Of a stretch of DNA of 64,000 bases, positions 29,984 through 38,686 are shown piece by piece; positions within the stretch are counted from its first letter, which is position 1; every line of letters begins with the position of its first letter. The notes beneath the pieces were generated by a model. The model made no database searches. It was not told where the DNA came from and saw nothing but the letters and a program-made list of their open reading frames with translations. The stretch is taken from positions 62,001-126,000 of the forward strand of contig NZ_JPMI01000289.1 of NCBI RefSeq assembly GCF_000733295.1, given 5' to 3'. The stretch is from Archangium violaceum Cb vi76 (GTDB lineage Bacteria > Myxococcota > Myxococcia > Myxococcales > Myxococcaceae). The position numbers were made by a program, and so were the translations under genes.

Positions 29984-31891
29984 GTGTTGCTGCTCGTCGC
30001 CTCGGCGGCAGCGGCGGACACACTCGACATCCTGGGTCCGTCCGCGCCCGTCCCGCCCGATGGGTTTCCCATCGCCCTGGTGCGGCGGGATGGAACGGGT
30101 GCGCCCGTGTCGGCGCGGGGACTCTCCGTGTCGGCGAGCGGAGCCGGGTTGCGGCCCGGGCCCGAGCAGGAGCCCCTGTGGACGTTCGTCGTCGTCCCGG
30201 AGCCGGGAGCGAGGGAGGTGCGGGTGACCGCCGAGGGGGCGGGGCTGAGGGCCGAGGCGCGGTACGTGCTGGGTCCGCCGGCCACCCAGGTGTCGCTCAC
30301 GGTGGAGCCTCCCGCGCCCGTGAAGGGGCGGGACAAGGAAGCGCGGCTCACGGTGCGGATGCTCCAGCCGGATGGCACGCCGGATGACACCGGGGCACCT
30401 CCCGTGCTGCGCGCCAACGTGGGCCGGGTGGAGGAGTTGGAGCGCACGGGGCCCGGGACGTGGCGGGCCCGCTATGTGCTGCCGGACACGCGCTACCCGG
30501 AGGTGGCCATCCTGGTGGCGCTCTCGGCCTGGCCCCACCCCCAGTCCATCTACGGCGCCTACGGCAAGGTGCTGGTGCCACTCGCCGCCTCGGTGGAGTT
30601 GCCGGGCCGCTCCGAGCCCAACGCGGATCTCTCCGCCACCATCGCCGGGACGACCTTCGGGCCGGTGAAGGTCGCGCCGGACGGGCGCTTCCGGCTGCCC
30701 GTCGTCGTTCCTCCCGGGCACAGCGTCGCGCAGCTTCGCGCGGTGGACGCGGCGGGCAACATGCGGCGCTCGAGGATGGATCTGGCGCTGCCGCCCACGG
30801 ATGGGCTGGCGTGTGTCCTCAATCCGCAGCGGCTCCCGGCGGATGGCCTGTCGCGGGCGCGCATGCTGTGCGCCACCAGCGACGCCCATGGCCGGCCGGT
30901 GCAGGACGCGCGGGTGAAGGCCTCGGTCCGCCGTGGCGCCCTGAGCGGGCCCACGCGCGCCGCGGGTGGCCTGCTCGAGTGGATCTACACCGCCCCGAGC
31001 ACCCCGTCGGCGGAGCCGGAGCGGCTGGTGGCCACGTGGCCGGAGCGGGGCACCAGTTCGCGCGAGGAGATTCCACTCTGGCTCGCGCAGGGGCCGGTGG
31101 CGAGCGCCGTCCTGTCGCTGCCCGAGACGGTGGTGCACCTCGGCTCGACGGTGGCCGTCACCGTCACCACGCGGGATGCCTCTGGCCAGCCGAGAGCCGG
31201 AGCCGTGGTGGTGCTCCGGTCCTCCGGGGGCACGTTCAGTCCGCCTCGCGAGGAAGCCCCGGGCGTGTTTGGCAGTGCGTGGACGTTGCCAACGGGCGGC
31301 GCGCCGGGGGAGACGGTGGTGGCGGTGCACGCGTATGGCCCGCCGGGCACGGAGCCGGCGCGCCTGCGTGTCTGGGCGGAAGGCGGCGTCCTGTCCGCGG
31401 GCGTGACGGATCTGGCCGGTCTGCCGGTGCCGGGGCAGCCGCTGCGCGTGGGCGGCGAGGAGCGGGTGACGGGCGAGGACGGGACGGTGGTGCTTGGCCC
31501 CGTGCGTCCGGGCCGGGTGGAGGTGGTGCACGGCCTGTGGCCCGGTCTCCGGGAGACGGTGCACGTGGTGGCGGAGGGTGGGCCGGTGTTTCCGCTGGAG
31601 AGGCCCCTCACGGACGCCCGGGTGGAGCGGACGGTGCGGCTCGCGCCTCCCGTGCCGGTGAACGTGCGGTTGAAGGTGGAGGGCCCGCGCGTCACGTTCT
31701 GGATGGAGGACGCGTCGGGCCGGGTGTTGCAGGGCCGCGAGGCCCACGTGGCGCTGTCCGCCGGTCAGCGCGGTGCCATCGAGGTGAAGGACGGGCGCGG
31801 CAGCTTCCGGGTGACGCATGAGGGGCCGGTGAGTGTCTCGGTGGCGGACGTGGCCACCGGCGTCACCGCGCTCGCCGAGGTGCGGCCTTGA
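29984..31891 (+). CDS. Secreted Ig-like / carboxypeptidase-regulatory-like multidomain protein
   Basis: About 635 residues made of successive beta-sandwich modules (for example TQVSLTVEPPAPVKGRDKEA, LSLPETVVHLGSTVAVTVTT, GVTDLAGLPVPGQPLRVGG), resembling invasin/Ig-like and carboxypeptidase-regulatory-like domains found in surface proteins. I recognise no enzyme motif. The GTG start at 29984 gives a very short leader (LLLVASAAAADT) without basic residues. In-frame non-ATG codons upstream (CTG 29966, ATT 29954) would give a more normal signal peptide, so the true start is uncertain. No Shine-Dalgarno is visible. It lies 59 bp after the propeller gene, and its stop overlaps the next start. Confidence 0.6.
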   Translation: MLLLVASAAAADTLDILGPSAPVPPDGFPIALVRRDGTGAPVSARGLSVSASGAGLRPGPEQEPLWTFVVVPEPGAREVRVTAEGAGLRAEARYVLGPPATQVSLTVEPPAPVKGRDKEARLTVRMLQPDGTPDDTGAPPVLRANVGRVEELERTGPGTWRARYVLPDTRYPEVAILVALSAWPHPQSIYGAYGKVLVPLAASVELPGRSEPNADLSATIAGTTFGPVKVAPDGRFRLPVVVPPGHSVAQLRAVDAAGNMRRSRMDLALPPTDGLACVLNPQRLPADGLSRARMLCATSDAHGRPVQDARVKASVRRGALSGPTRAAGGLLEWIYTAPSTPSAEPERLVATWPERGTSSREEIPLWLAQGPVASAVLSLPETVVHLGSTVAVTVTTRDASGQPRAGAVVVLRSSGGTFSPPREEAPGVFGSAWTLPTGGAPGETVVAVHAYGPPGTEPARLRVWAEGGVLSAGVTDLAGLPVPGQPLRVGGEERVTGEDGTVVLGPVRPGRVEVVHGLWPGLRETVHVVAEGGPVFPLERPLTDARVERTVRLAPPVPVNVRLKVEGPRVTFWMEDASGRVLQGREAHVALSAGQRGAIEVKDGRGSFRVTHEGPVSVSVADVATGVTALAEVRP

Positions 31892-34800
31892 GGTGGGCCG
31901 TGTGGGCAGTGTGCCTGGGTTTCCTCCTGCTGCCGGGTGCGGTGCGCGCCCAGCTGGCGAGGGCGGAGTCTCCGGAGCTGGCGGCGGCCATCACCGGGCG
32001 CGTGTGCCTTGACCTGGACGCGGATGGCCGGTGTGCCCCCGAGGAGCCGGGCCTGGCCGGGGTTCGGCTGGTGCTGGCCACGGGCCGCGAGGTGCGCACG
32101 GACGCACGGGGCCGCTACCACTTCGCCGAGGTGGACGCGCGCGGGCCCGATACGACGGGCGGAGTGCACCTGCGGCCCGGCCGGCAGCGCCTGAAGGTGG
32201 ATGCGCGCACGCTGCCGCCCGACAGCGTGGCCACTCCCGAGGCCGTCACGGTGGAGGTGCCCTGGGCCGCCGTGGTGCTGCAGGACTTCGCGGTGCGAGC
32301 CCTGCCCGAGTCCACGTCTTCGCTGGCGCTCGCCTATGACACGACGCCTCCCTCCGCGGCGGCGGTTCCGGGTGGGGTGGACTTCGTCGTGGCGGGGCAT
32401 GCCTCGCCGGGAGACGAGGTGATGGTCGGCGGCCTCCAGGCGGAGGTGGACGCGCGTGGCGACTGGCGTGCGCACGTCCGGCTCGTGCCCGGGGAGAACG
32501 TGCTGTCCATCACCGCCTTCGGGACGGAGTCCACCCTGCGCCTCTTCCGTCAGCGCATCGACGTGGTGTCGCGCGAGGGCGGCCTGCTCGTCATTCCTCG
32601 CGAGGCCGAGCCGGCCGGAGTGCTGCGGCTGCCGGGCAGCAGGGACGAGCCACCGGCGAGTGGCCCCTCCTCGTTGATGGCCGAGTTCCCCGCGGGCACG
32701 CGCGTGCGCTCGTCACGGGGTGAGGTGACGGTGGGGCCCGAGGGGTCCGTGCTGGTCCCGCTGGTGCTCGACCCGGGCCGCAACCAGGTGGCGCTGGAGG
32801 TGCAACCACCCGGCGAGCCGGCGCGGTCGGTGGCGCTCCAGCTGGAGGCGGTGCCCCGGCCCTTCGCGGTGGGGTTGCTGGACGTGGAGGCCACGTTCTC
32901 GCCGTCCACGGGGGATTTCCGGCTGCGAGGGCGCGGCGCTGCCCATGGTGAGGCGCGCCTGGGGCCCTTGTCACTGGTGGGAGAGTTGGATCTGCGGGAC
33001 ACCGACGTGGACCTGCTGAGGGATCGGCCGGTGGCGGACTGGCTGCGTCCTCGTATTCCGCGGCTGGACCGGGCGCCGGATCCAGACCAGGCCATCGCCG
33101 AGTGGGGAGACACCTCCGTGGGCCTCACGCCCAACCCCACCGAGAGCCGGCTGCGGCTGGAGGTGCGCCACGAGCGTTTCGGCCGGGTGGGCCTGGGGAC
33201 GTACCGGGCCTATCAGTCGGAAGGGGAGGTGGGCCGCTACCACCGGCCCCTGTTCGGCCCCTTCGCGGAGCTGGAGGCGGAATGGGGCTCGCTGCGCGCG
33301 GGCGTGAATGCCTTCGCCGGTGGGCTGGCGGATCCCACGCGCATGCTCGCCGCCCTGCCCGCGTACGAGGAGCTGCGGAGCACCGGCGGCAGCCTCTACT
33401 ACCTGGGCTCGTCGCCGGTGGCGGAGGGCTCGGAGTTGCTGCGCGTGGAGTTGCGCGACGGCCTCACCGGGCTGCCGCTCGCCGAGCGCCACCTCATCCG
33501 GGGCCGGGACTACGACATCGACTACACGGCGGGCCGCATCCTGCTCGCGCGGCCGTTGTCCCTCATCGCCGGCGAGCCGTTGCTCCGGGCGGCTCCGTTC
33601 ACGGCGGCGCCGGAGCCCGTCCTCACCGTGCAGTACGCCGCGTTGCAGTCGGGTTCCCCGGCGGATGCCGCGGGCGGCGAGGCTTGGACGGAGTGGCGGG
33701 GCGGGCGGGTGTCCGTGTCCGCCGTGCGCGAGCAGCGCGAGGGGTCTCCCTTCCTGCTCCTCTCCGGGCACGCGCGCACCACGCTGGGTGGTTACACGCT
33801 CATGGCCGAGGTGGCGCGGAGCCGGGGCTCGGCGGTGATGGCGGATCGCTTCGGCGTCTCGGACGATGGCGGCCTCAGCTTCCTGCGGCCGGACGAGGAC
33901 GAGCCGGCGGGCGGCGGGGACGCGCTGGGGCTGCGCCTGCGCGGGCCGGGCCTCTTCGGCACGGGCTCCGTGGACGCGGCCTTCCGCCGGCGGACCGCGG
34001 GGTTCTCCGATGGGACGCACGCGGACACCCAGTCCTTCCGCCAGTTCTCCTTGCGCGCCGTGCAGCCGTTGGGGCCCTGGCGGCTCACGCTGCTCGGGGA
34101 CGATCGGCTCTCGGCGGATCCGCGGCGGCCCTTCGCGGAGGGGCTGTTGGGGGCGCGGACATTGGGCGTGGGGTGGGGCTACACCGGAGAGCGCTGGGGC
34201 GTGGAGCTGAGCCTCCGGGACTCCCTCCTGCGCGCCAGCGAGGTGCCCGGCGAGGGGGCGCTGCTCGAGGGAGGGCGCACGTCCGCGGGGCTGCAGGGCC
34301 ACTTCGTGGTGAATGACTGGCTGCGCGTGTCGGCCGGCCACCGGCAGACGCTCCACCAGCGGGGCCTGGGGCCGGGCAACGTGGATGACAGCTTCTCCTC
34401 CGCGGGCGTGGACGTGACGGTGGGCGACGAGGGGGTGGTGGGCGTGCGTGGCGGCTGGGGTCCCCAGCTGGGCCCGCTGGCCTGGGTACAGGGCACGTGG
34501 CGCCGGGGCCAGGACGTCTATTACGGCAGCCACTCGGTGGACGTGGACGGGCCGGACTTCGGCGCCAGCCGCGCGGTGAGCGGGGCGAGCACGGAGCTGG
34601 GGGACGGGACGCGCCTCTTCGTGGAGGACGTGGCCTCGCACGATGCCAATGCCGTGCGTCTGGCACGGGCGGTGGGCTTCCAGCAGACCGTCTTCGGCGC
34701 GTTGAACGTGGGCGCCCGCTATGAGCGGGGTCTGCGTCATCCCCTGGAACTGCCGGGCTCGCTGCGGCGCGACGTGGCGAGCCTCTCCGGGCAACTCCTG

Positions 34801-35481
34801 TTGGAGCGCTTTCGGGCCGATGGACGCATGGAGCTGCGCTTCGAGAGCGGTACGCCCGTGCGCGGCTCGACGGAGCCGGTGGATCGCATCCAGGCGGTGA
34901 TGGCGCTGGCCTCGGAGGCGGTGCTGCGCGAGGACCTGACGCTCTCCATGCGGATGAACTACGGCCGCACGTACCAGCGGGAGAGCAGGGAGGCCGAGGC
35001 CCGCCTGCTCGAGGGCTATGCGGCGCTCGCCTGGAGGCCCGGACCCTTCCTGCTGGTGGCGCGCTACGGCCTCACCCGCGAGCTGCTACCCGGTGAGCGC
35101 TCCATCTTCGGGGAACGTGGTCAGCAGATAATTTCACTGCTGCCGGCGGTGCGGCTGGGAGACCGCTTCGCGCTCGCGGCGGGGTTGCACGCGAGCCGCA
35201 GTACCTACGACGATTCCGCGATATGGGTACTCACCGGATCGTTGCGCCCGTCGGTCCGGGTGGTGGGGGGGCTGGAAGTCGCGGTGGAGGCCGCGGGGCG
35301 GTCGGTCGCGCCCGAGGGAGAATCGTTGGGTTCGCTACGCGGCGAGGTGGCGTACCGGGTGGACGAACGGCTGCGGGTGGCCGCGGGCTATACGCTGCTG
35401 GGGTTCACCGGGACGGGCTTGCCGAAGGAGGCAAATGATGGGACCGACAGGCTCTATCTTCGGGCGGAGCTGGCGTACTAG
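31888..35481 (+). CDS. Giant secreted protein: SdrD-like/Ig modules and a large outer-membrane barrel
   Basis: 1197 residues. Signal peptide (RWAVWAVCLGFLLLPGAVRA), then an SdrD B-type module (AITGRVCLDLDADGRCAPEEPG, with calcium-binding-like acidic repeats), Ig-like modules (TTPPSAAAVPGGVDFVVAGH, then GDWRAHVRLVPGENVLSI), and a long C-terminal half of alternating strands with many Arg/Tyr/Leu positions ending in LYLRAELAY, typical of a large outer-membrane barrel. This combination suggests an exporter or anchoring pore, but no known family is certain. Start is TTG 31888, overlapping the previous stop (TTGA), so translation is coupled. It is the third gene of the riboswitch-led unit. Confidence 0.65.
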   Translation: MRWAVWAVCLGFLLLPGAVRAQLARAESPELAAAITGRVCLDLDADGRCAPEEPGLAGVRLVLATGREVRTDARGRYHFAEVDARGPDTTGGVHLRPGRQRLKVDARTLPPDSVATPEAVTVEVPWAAVVLQDFAVRALPESTSSLALAYDTTPPSAAAVPGGVDFVVAGHASPGDEVMVGGLQAEVDARGDWRAHVRLVPGENVLSITAFGTESTLRLFRQRIDVVSREGGLLVIPREAEPAGVLRLPGSRDEPPASGPSSLMAEFPAGTRVRSSRGEVTVGPEGSVLVPLVLDPGRNQVALEVQPPGEPARSVALQLEAVPRPFAVGLLDVEATFSPSTGDFRLRGRGAAHGEARLGPLSLVGELDLRDTDVDLLRDRPVADWLRPRIPRLDRAPDPDQAIAEWGDTSVGLTPNPTESRLRLEVRHERFGRVGLGTYRAYQSEGEVGRYHRPLFGPFAELEAEWGSLRAGVNAFAGGLADPTRMLAALPAYEELRSTGGSLYYLGSSPVAEGSELLRVELRDGLTGLPLAERHLIRGRDYDIDYTAGRILLARPLSLIAGEPLLRAAPFTAAPEPVLTVQYAALQSGSPADAAGGEAWTEWRGGRVSVSAVREQREGSPFLLLSGHARTTLGGYTLMAEVARSRGSAVMADRFGVSDDGGLSFLRPDEDEPAGGGDALGLRLRGPGLFGTGSVDAAFRRRTAGFSDGTHADTQSFRQFSLRAVQPLGPWRLTLLGDDRLSADPRRPFAEGLLGARTLGVGWGYTGERWGVELSLRDSLLRASEVPGEGALLEGGRTSAGLQGHFVVNDWLRVSAGHRQTLHQRGLGPGNVDDSFSSAGVDVTVGDEGVVGVRGGWGPQLGPLAWVQGTWRRGQDVYYGSHSVDVDGPDFGASRAVSGASTELGDGTRLFVEDVASHDANAVRLARAVGFQQTVFGALNVGARYERGLRHPLELPGSLRRDVASLSGQLLLERFRADGRMELRFESGTPVRGSTEPVDRIQAVMALASEAVLREDLTLSMRMNYGRTYQRESREAEARLLEGYAALAWRPGPFLLVARYGLTRELLPGERSIFGERGQQIISLLPAVRLGDRFALAAGLHASRSTYDDSAIWVLTGSLRPSVRVVGGLEVAVEAAGRSVAPEGESLGSLRGEVAYRVDERLRVAAGYTLLGFTGTGLPKEANDGTDRLYLRAELAY

Positions 35482-35494
35482 GTGGGGCGTGCGT

Positions 35495-38400
35495 GTGCGG
35501 CTCCTGTCCTTGTGCGTGCTCGCGGGACTGATGATGTTCGCCGCCGCCAGCGCGCATGCCGACTGGCGCACGGACCTGTCCCTGAAGGAGCAACCCAACG
35601 AAGTCCTCGAGGTGTGGGGACCGGGGCGCTTCTCGGTCGGACACGGACAAGGGGCCTACCTGTTCGTGGACGGCGGCGTCGCGCGAGCCATTGATGGGGG
35701 CTCGTCCACCACCGCCTCCGCAGGCACCTACTACCAGCAGCCCGAGGACTGCTTCATCTCGGTCAGCCAGGATCCGGGGGGGCTCCGGACCGCGGTGGGG
35801 GCGGATGGAGTCCCATGCGGACCCAACGGACAACCCATCGAACCGACGTTCGTGGGCTCCGTCGAGCAGTTGAAGCACGCGCAGGGGGGCGGAGCCGTGG
35901 CGGTGGTGGATTTTGGAGGCACGACGGGCAAGTTGCTCTACGTGTCGAACAGGAGCCTCTACGACTCCGCTCCCTTCTATTCGGTTCCCATGGATAGCTC
36001 GACGCTGCGCTCCCTCAGTGGTGTGCTCGGGGTGACGCGGGTGGGCAGCACGGTCTCTGCTCTCCTCGGCACCACGACGGACAATTCGGGCGTCTACTGG
36101 ATCGATTTCAACAACCTCAACTGGGCGGAGCTCCGGACCCAGACGGGTTTGCCGCCCGCCGTCGTGCAGGCGATCGATGTGTTCCCGGTCAGCGAGCCGG
36201 CGAAGCCGCCCGCTCCCTATGCCGTGGTGGGCACCCAGCACGCGCTGTTGCAGGGCTCACTGGCTTCCGTGGAGCCGATCCGGCCGGTCCTCCAGCTCGA
36301 GGATGACGCGGGCGTGCGCGGCGTCGCCATGAACGTGGGCGCTGGAGGCGACGCCGGGGTGGGCTTTGGCATGGCCATCGTGCAGCTGGCGGACGGTAGC
36401 AGGCAGGTGATGAGCCCGGTACCCATGCTCTCGGCCACGAAGGCGGGGACCGTCTGGCGGGTCCGGAGCGTTCCAGAGAGTGTCGTGAGGGCTCCCTTGA
36501 AGGCGGTGGCCTGCGCGGAGGCAAGTTACTGCGTCTTCTCCGCCGACAAGGCCGGTGAGGGCAATCTCTTCATCTACACCAACGGCGCGGGTCCGGAGCT
36601 GGCGGTCACGGTCTCGAACGGGGGCGTGGTGGACGCCGGGAGCTCCGGGACTGAGACCGTGGTGATGCTCGACGAGGGCGGGCGCTACCAGCTCACCTTC
36701 GCGGCGAATGATCCGGATGGAGATCCCGTGCTGGTGACGTCCGCCGCCCCGCCGGGGGGAGCCACGGGGGGATGGACGGCGGTGCGCGATGCCAGACAGC
36801 AGCCGGGGGACCCCGAGCTCTGGGACGTCACCACCGCCGCCGCTTGCGAGACCCGGAGTCTGGGAAGCTTCACGGTCTCCGCCTCGGATGGTCTGGCCCG
36901 GCATGAGGCGCACGAGACCGTCAACGTGTACGTGAAGCACGCGCGGCCGCCGGAGCCGCCCACGGTGGTGTTCGCCGATGGGGGCACCGTCCCGAGCAGT
37001 GGGGCCTTGGGCGAGTTGATACCGGGAGGGCCGCCCCTGGCGCTGCGGATGGTCGGCGGTGGCACGACGGCCGCGGGCTGCGTGATTCATCCGAAATGGG
37101 AGCCGCTGTTCTCGGGCACGGGGGTTCCGTCGCTGGAGCAGGATGGAGGCACCGCGGTGATCACACCGCCGGCCATGTACTGTTCTCCGACGGCCGGGAG
37201 CTTCGGCTTCCAGCTCAGTGTCACGGACGACGGGGGCCTCTCCAGCTCCAGGACGTTCAACGTGAGCATGGCGCCCTGGGGCAGACCGAACGCGGTCTTC
37301 GGCGCTGGGTCGGAAGAGGAACTCATCGCGGGCGAATCGCGAGACCTCGAGCCCCTGCAACCCATTCATGTCTGCATGGATGGAACCTCTCCCTCCCCGG
37401 AGGTGGCCACCCGGTGGATCGTGGCGCTGTCGGATGGCGGCGTACCGGGTGACGGCCTCTCGTTCCATGAGGAGAGCGGGCGGTTCGTGGTGGAGACGTC
37501 GGACTGTATCGACATGGACCTGGTGGTCTCCGCCCAGCACCACCTGGTATCCGACGAGGAGCTCACCGGACCGGTCTCGGAACACCGAATGCGCGTCCGT
37601 ACCGCGTTGATGGACTTCGCCGCGGGCTCGCTCCTGCTCGATCCGGAAGTGGACCCCTCGGGCGGGTTGCGGGTGGGCGTGGACTCGAACCTCAACTGCC
37701 CCGCACGTCGTGGTCTGGACGCGAAGGTCTGGCTCGAGCGCCAGGATGGCAGCCCCCTGCGGGAGCCGGTGACGGTGCCCATTCCCGGGACATGGGAGGT
37801 TCCCCTGGGGACGGGGTGCGGCCGGCCCGTGGTGTTGAATGGATTCATGGAGGACGACGCGAGCCAGCGCTCCGCGGTGCGCCAGCGGGAGGTCGCGACA
37901 CAGCGGGTGGACGTGGGGCTGGCGCCGTTCTCGGAGGAGCCCGTCCTGGTCGCCCGGTGTGGAGAGCCGGCCCGCGCCACGCTGACGCAGACCTTCCCGC
38001 CAGGCGCCTGCCAGACGCCGGAGGTCACCTGGGTCCAGCAGGCGGATGGAGGCCCCGCGCTCGAGCAGAAGGAGCTGTCGGGCGCCACGGTGTCCCTGGC
38101 CACGCGGGACACCCGGTTGGATTCGCTGGTGGGCAGGTCGGTGGTGATGCGGGTGACGGCGAGCGCGGGCCCGGACAACGAGGCCTCGCATCTGCTCACC
38201 CTGCCCATCACCGTGGACCCCTTCGTGAAGGTGCGCCGCCGCACCGAGCTGCCCGCCGCCTCGGAGACGGGGCTCGTCGGCGTCTCGGTGGAGCTCGTCA
38301 ACACCACCCCCTGCGAGGTGACGGGGGTGCGCTACGTGGAGCGCCTGGAGGGCCTGACGTACGTGGAGGGCAGCGCGAAGTTCGACGGCCAGCCCATCGA

Positions 38401-38686
38401 GGCCACCTGGGAGTCGGGGGCGCTCACCGTGACGGGGTTGACCCTGGCGGGCGATGCCACCGGGAAGCTCACCTATGTGGCGCGTCCGCACCTGGTGGGC
38501 GACCGCCGCATGGAGGGCGACGCCTGGCTGGGCGGCGAGCTCATCTCCCTGCGCGATGATCCGGGTCCGGTGCCGGACTCCGGTTGTGGCTGCTCCGGCT
38601 CGGGTCCGGGCCCGGTGCTGTTCGCGCTCGGGGCGCTGGTGGCGGCCGTGCGCCGCCGCCGCGCGCGTCCTACAGGCCGAAGCTGA
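35495..38686 (+). CDS. Giant surface protein with DUF11-like domain and MYXO-CTERM tail
   Basis: About 1063 residues. Signal peptide (RLLSLCVLAGLMMFAAASAHA), a long region of loosely repeated beta modules containing several Cys, a DUF11-like domain near the end (LVGVSVELVNTTPCEVTGVRY, EGLTYVEGSAKFDG), and a textbook MYXO-CTERM tail: SGCGCSGSGPG, a hydrophobic segment (VLFALGALVAAV), then RRRRAR. MYXO-CTERM proteins are processed at the Cys and placed on the outer surface. The start is GTG 35495, with AGGTGGGG about 8 nt upstream; ATG 35435 and GTG 35489 are alternatives. The 3' end overlaps the convergent regulator gene by 17 bp. It is the fourth gene of the riboswitch-led unit. Confidence 0.7.
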   Translation: MRLLSLCVLAGLMMFAAASAHADWRTDLSLKEQPNEVLEVWGPGRFSVGHGQGAYLFVDGGVARAIDGGSSTTASAGTYYQQPEDCFISVSQDPGGLRTAVGADGVPCGPNGQPIEPTFVGSVEQLKHAQGGGAVAVVDFGGTTGKLLYVSNRSLYDSAPFYSVPMDSSTLRSLSGVLGVTRVGSTVSALLGTTTDNSGVYWIDFNNLNWAELRTQTGLPPAVVQAIDVFPVSEPAKPPAPYAVVGTQHALLQGSLASVEPIRPVLQLEDDAGVRGVAMNVGAGGDAGVGFGMAIVQLADGSRQVMSPVPMLSATKAGTVWRVRSVPESVVRAPLKAVACAEASYCVFSADKAGEGNLFIYTNGAGPELAVTVSNGGVVDAGSSGTETVVMLDEGGRYQLTFAANDPDGDPVLVTSAAPPGGATGGWTAVRDARQQPGDPELWDVTTAAACETRSLGSFTVSASDGLARHEAHETVNVYVKHARPPEPPTVVFADGGTVPSSGALGELIPGGPPLALRMVGGGTTAAGCVIHPKWEPLFSGTGVPSLEQDGGTAVITPPAMYCSPTAGSFGFQLSVTDDGGLSSSRTFNVSMAPWGRPNAVFGAGSEEELIAGESRDLEPLQPIHVCMDGTSPSPEVATRWIVALSDGGVPGDGLSFHEESGRFVVETSDCIDMDLVVSAQHHLVSDEELTGPVSEHRMRVRTALMDFAAGSLLLDPEVDPSGGLRVGVDSNLNCPARRGLDAKVWLERQDGSPLREPVTVPIPGTWEVPLGTGCGRPVVLNGFMEDDASQRSAVRQREVATQRVDVGLAPFSEEPVLVARCGEPARATLTQTFPPGACQTPEVTWVQQADGGPALEQKELSGATVSLATRDTRLDSLVGRSVVMRVTASAGPDNEASHLLTLPITVDPFVKVRRRTELPAASETGLVGVSVELVNTTPCEVTGVRYVERLEGLTYVEGSAKFDGQPIEATWESGALTVTGLTLAGDATGKLTYVARPHLVGDRRMEGDAWLGGELISLRDDPGPVPDSGCGCSGSGPGPVLFALGALVAAVRRRRARPTGRS

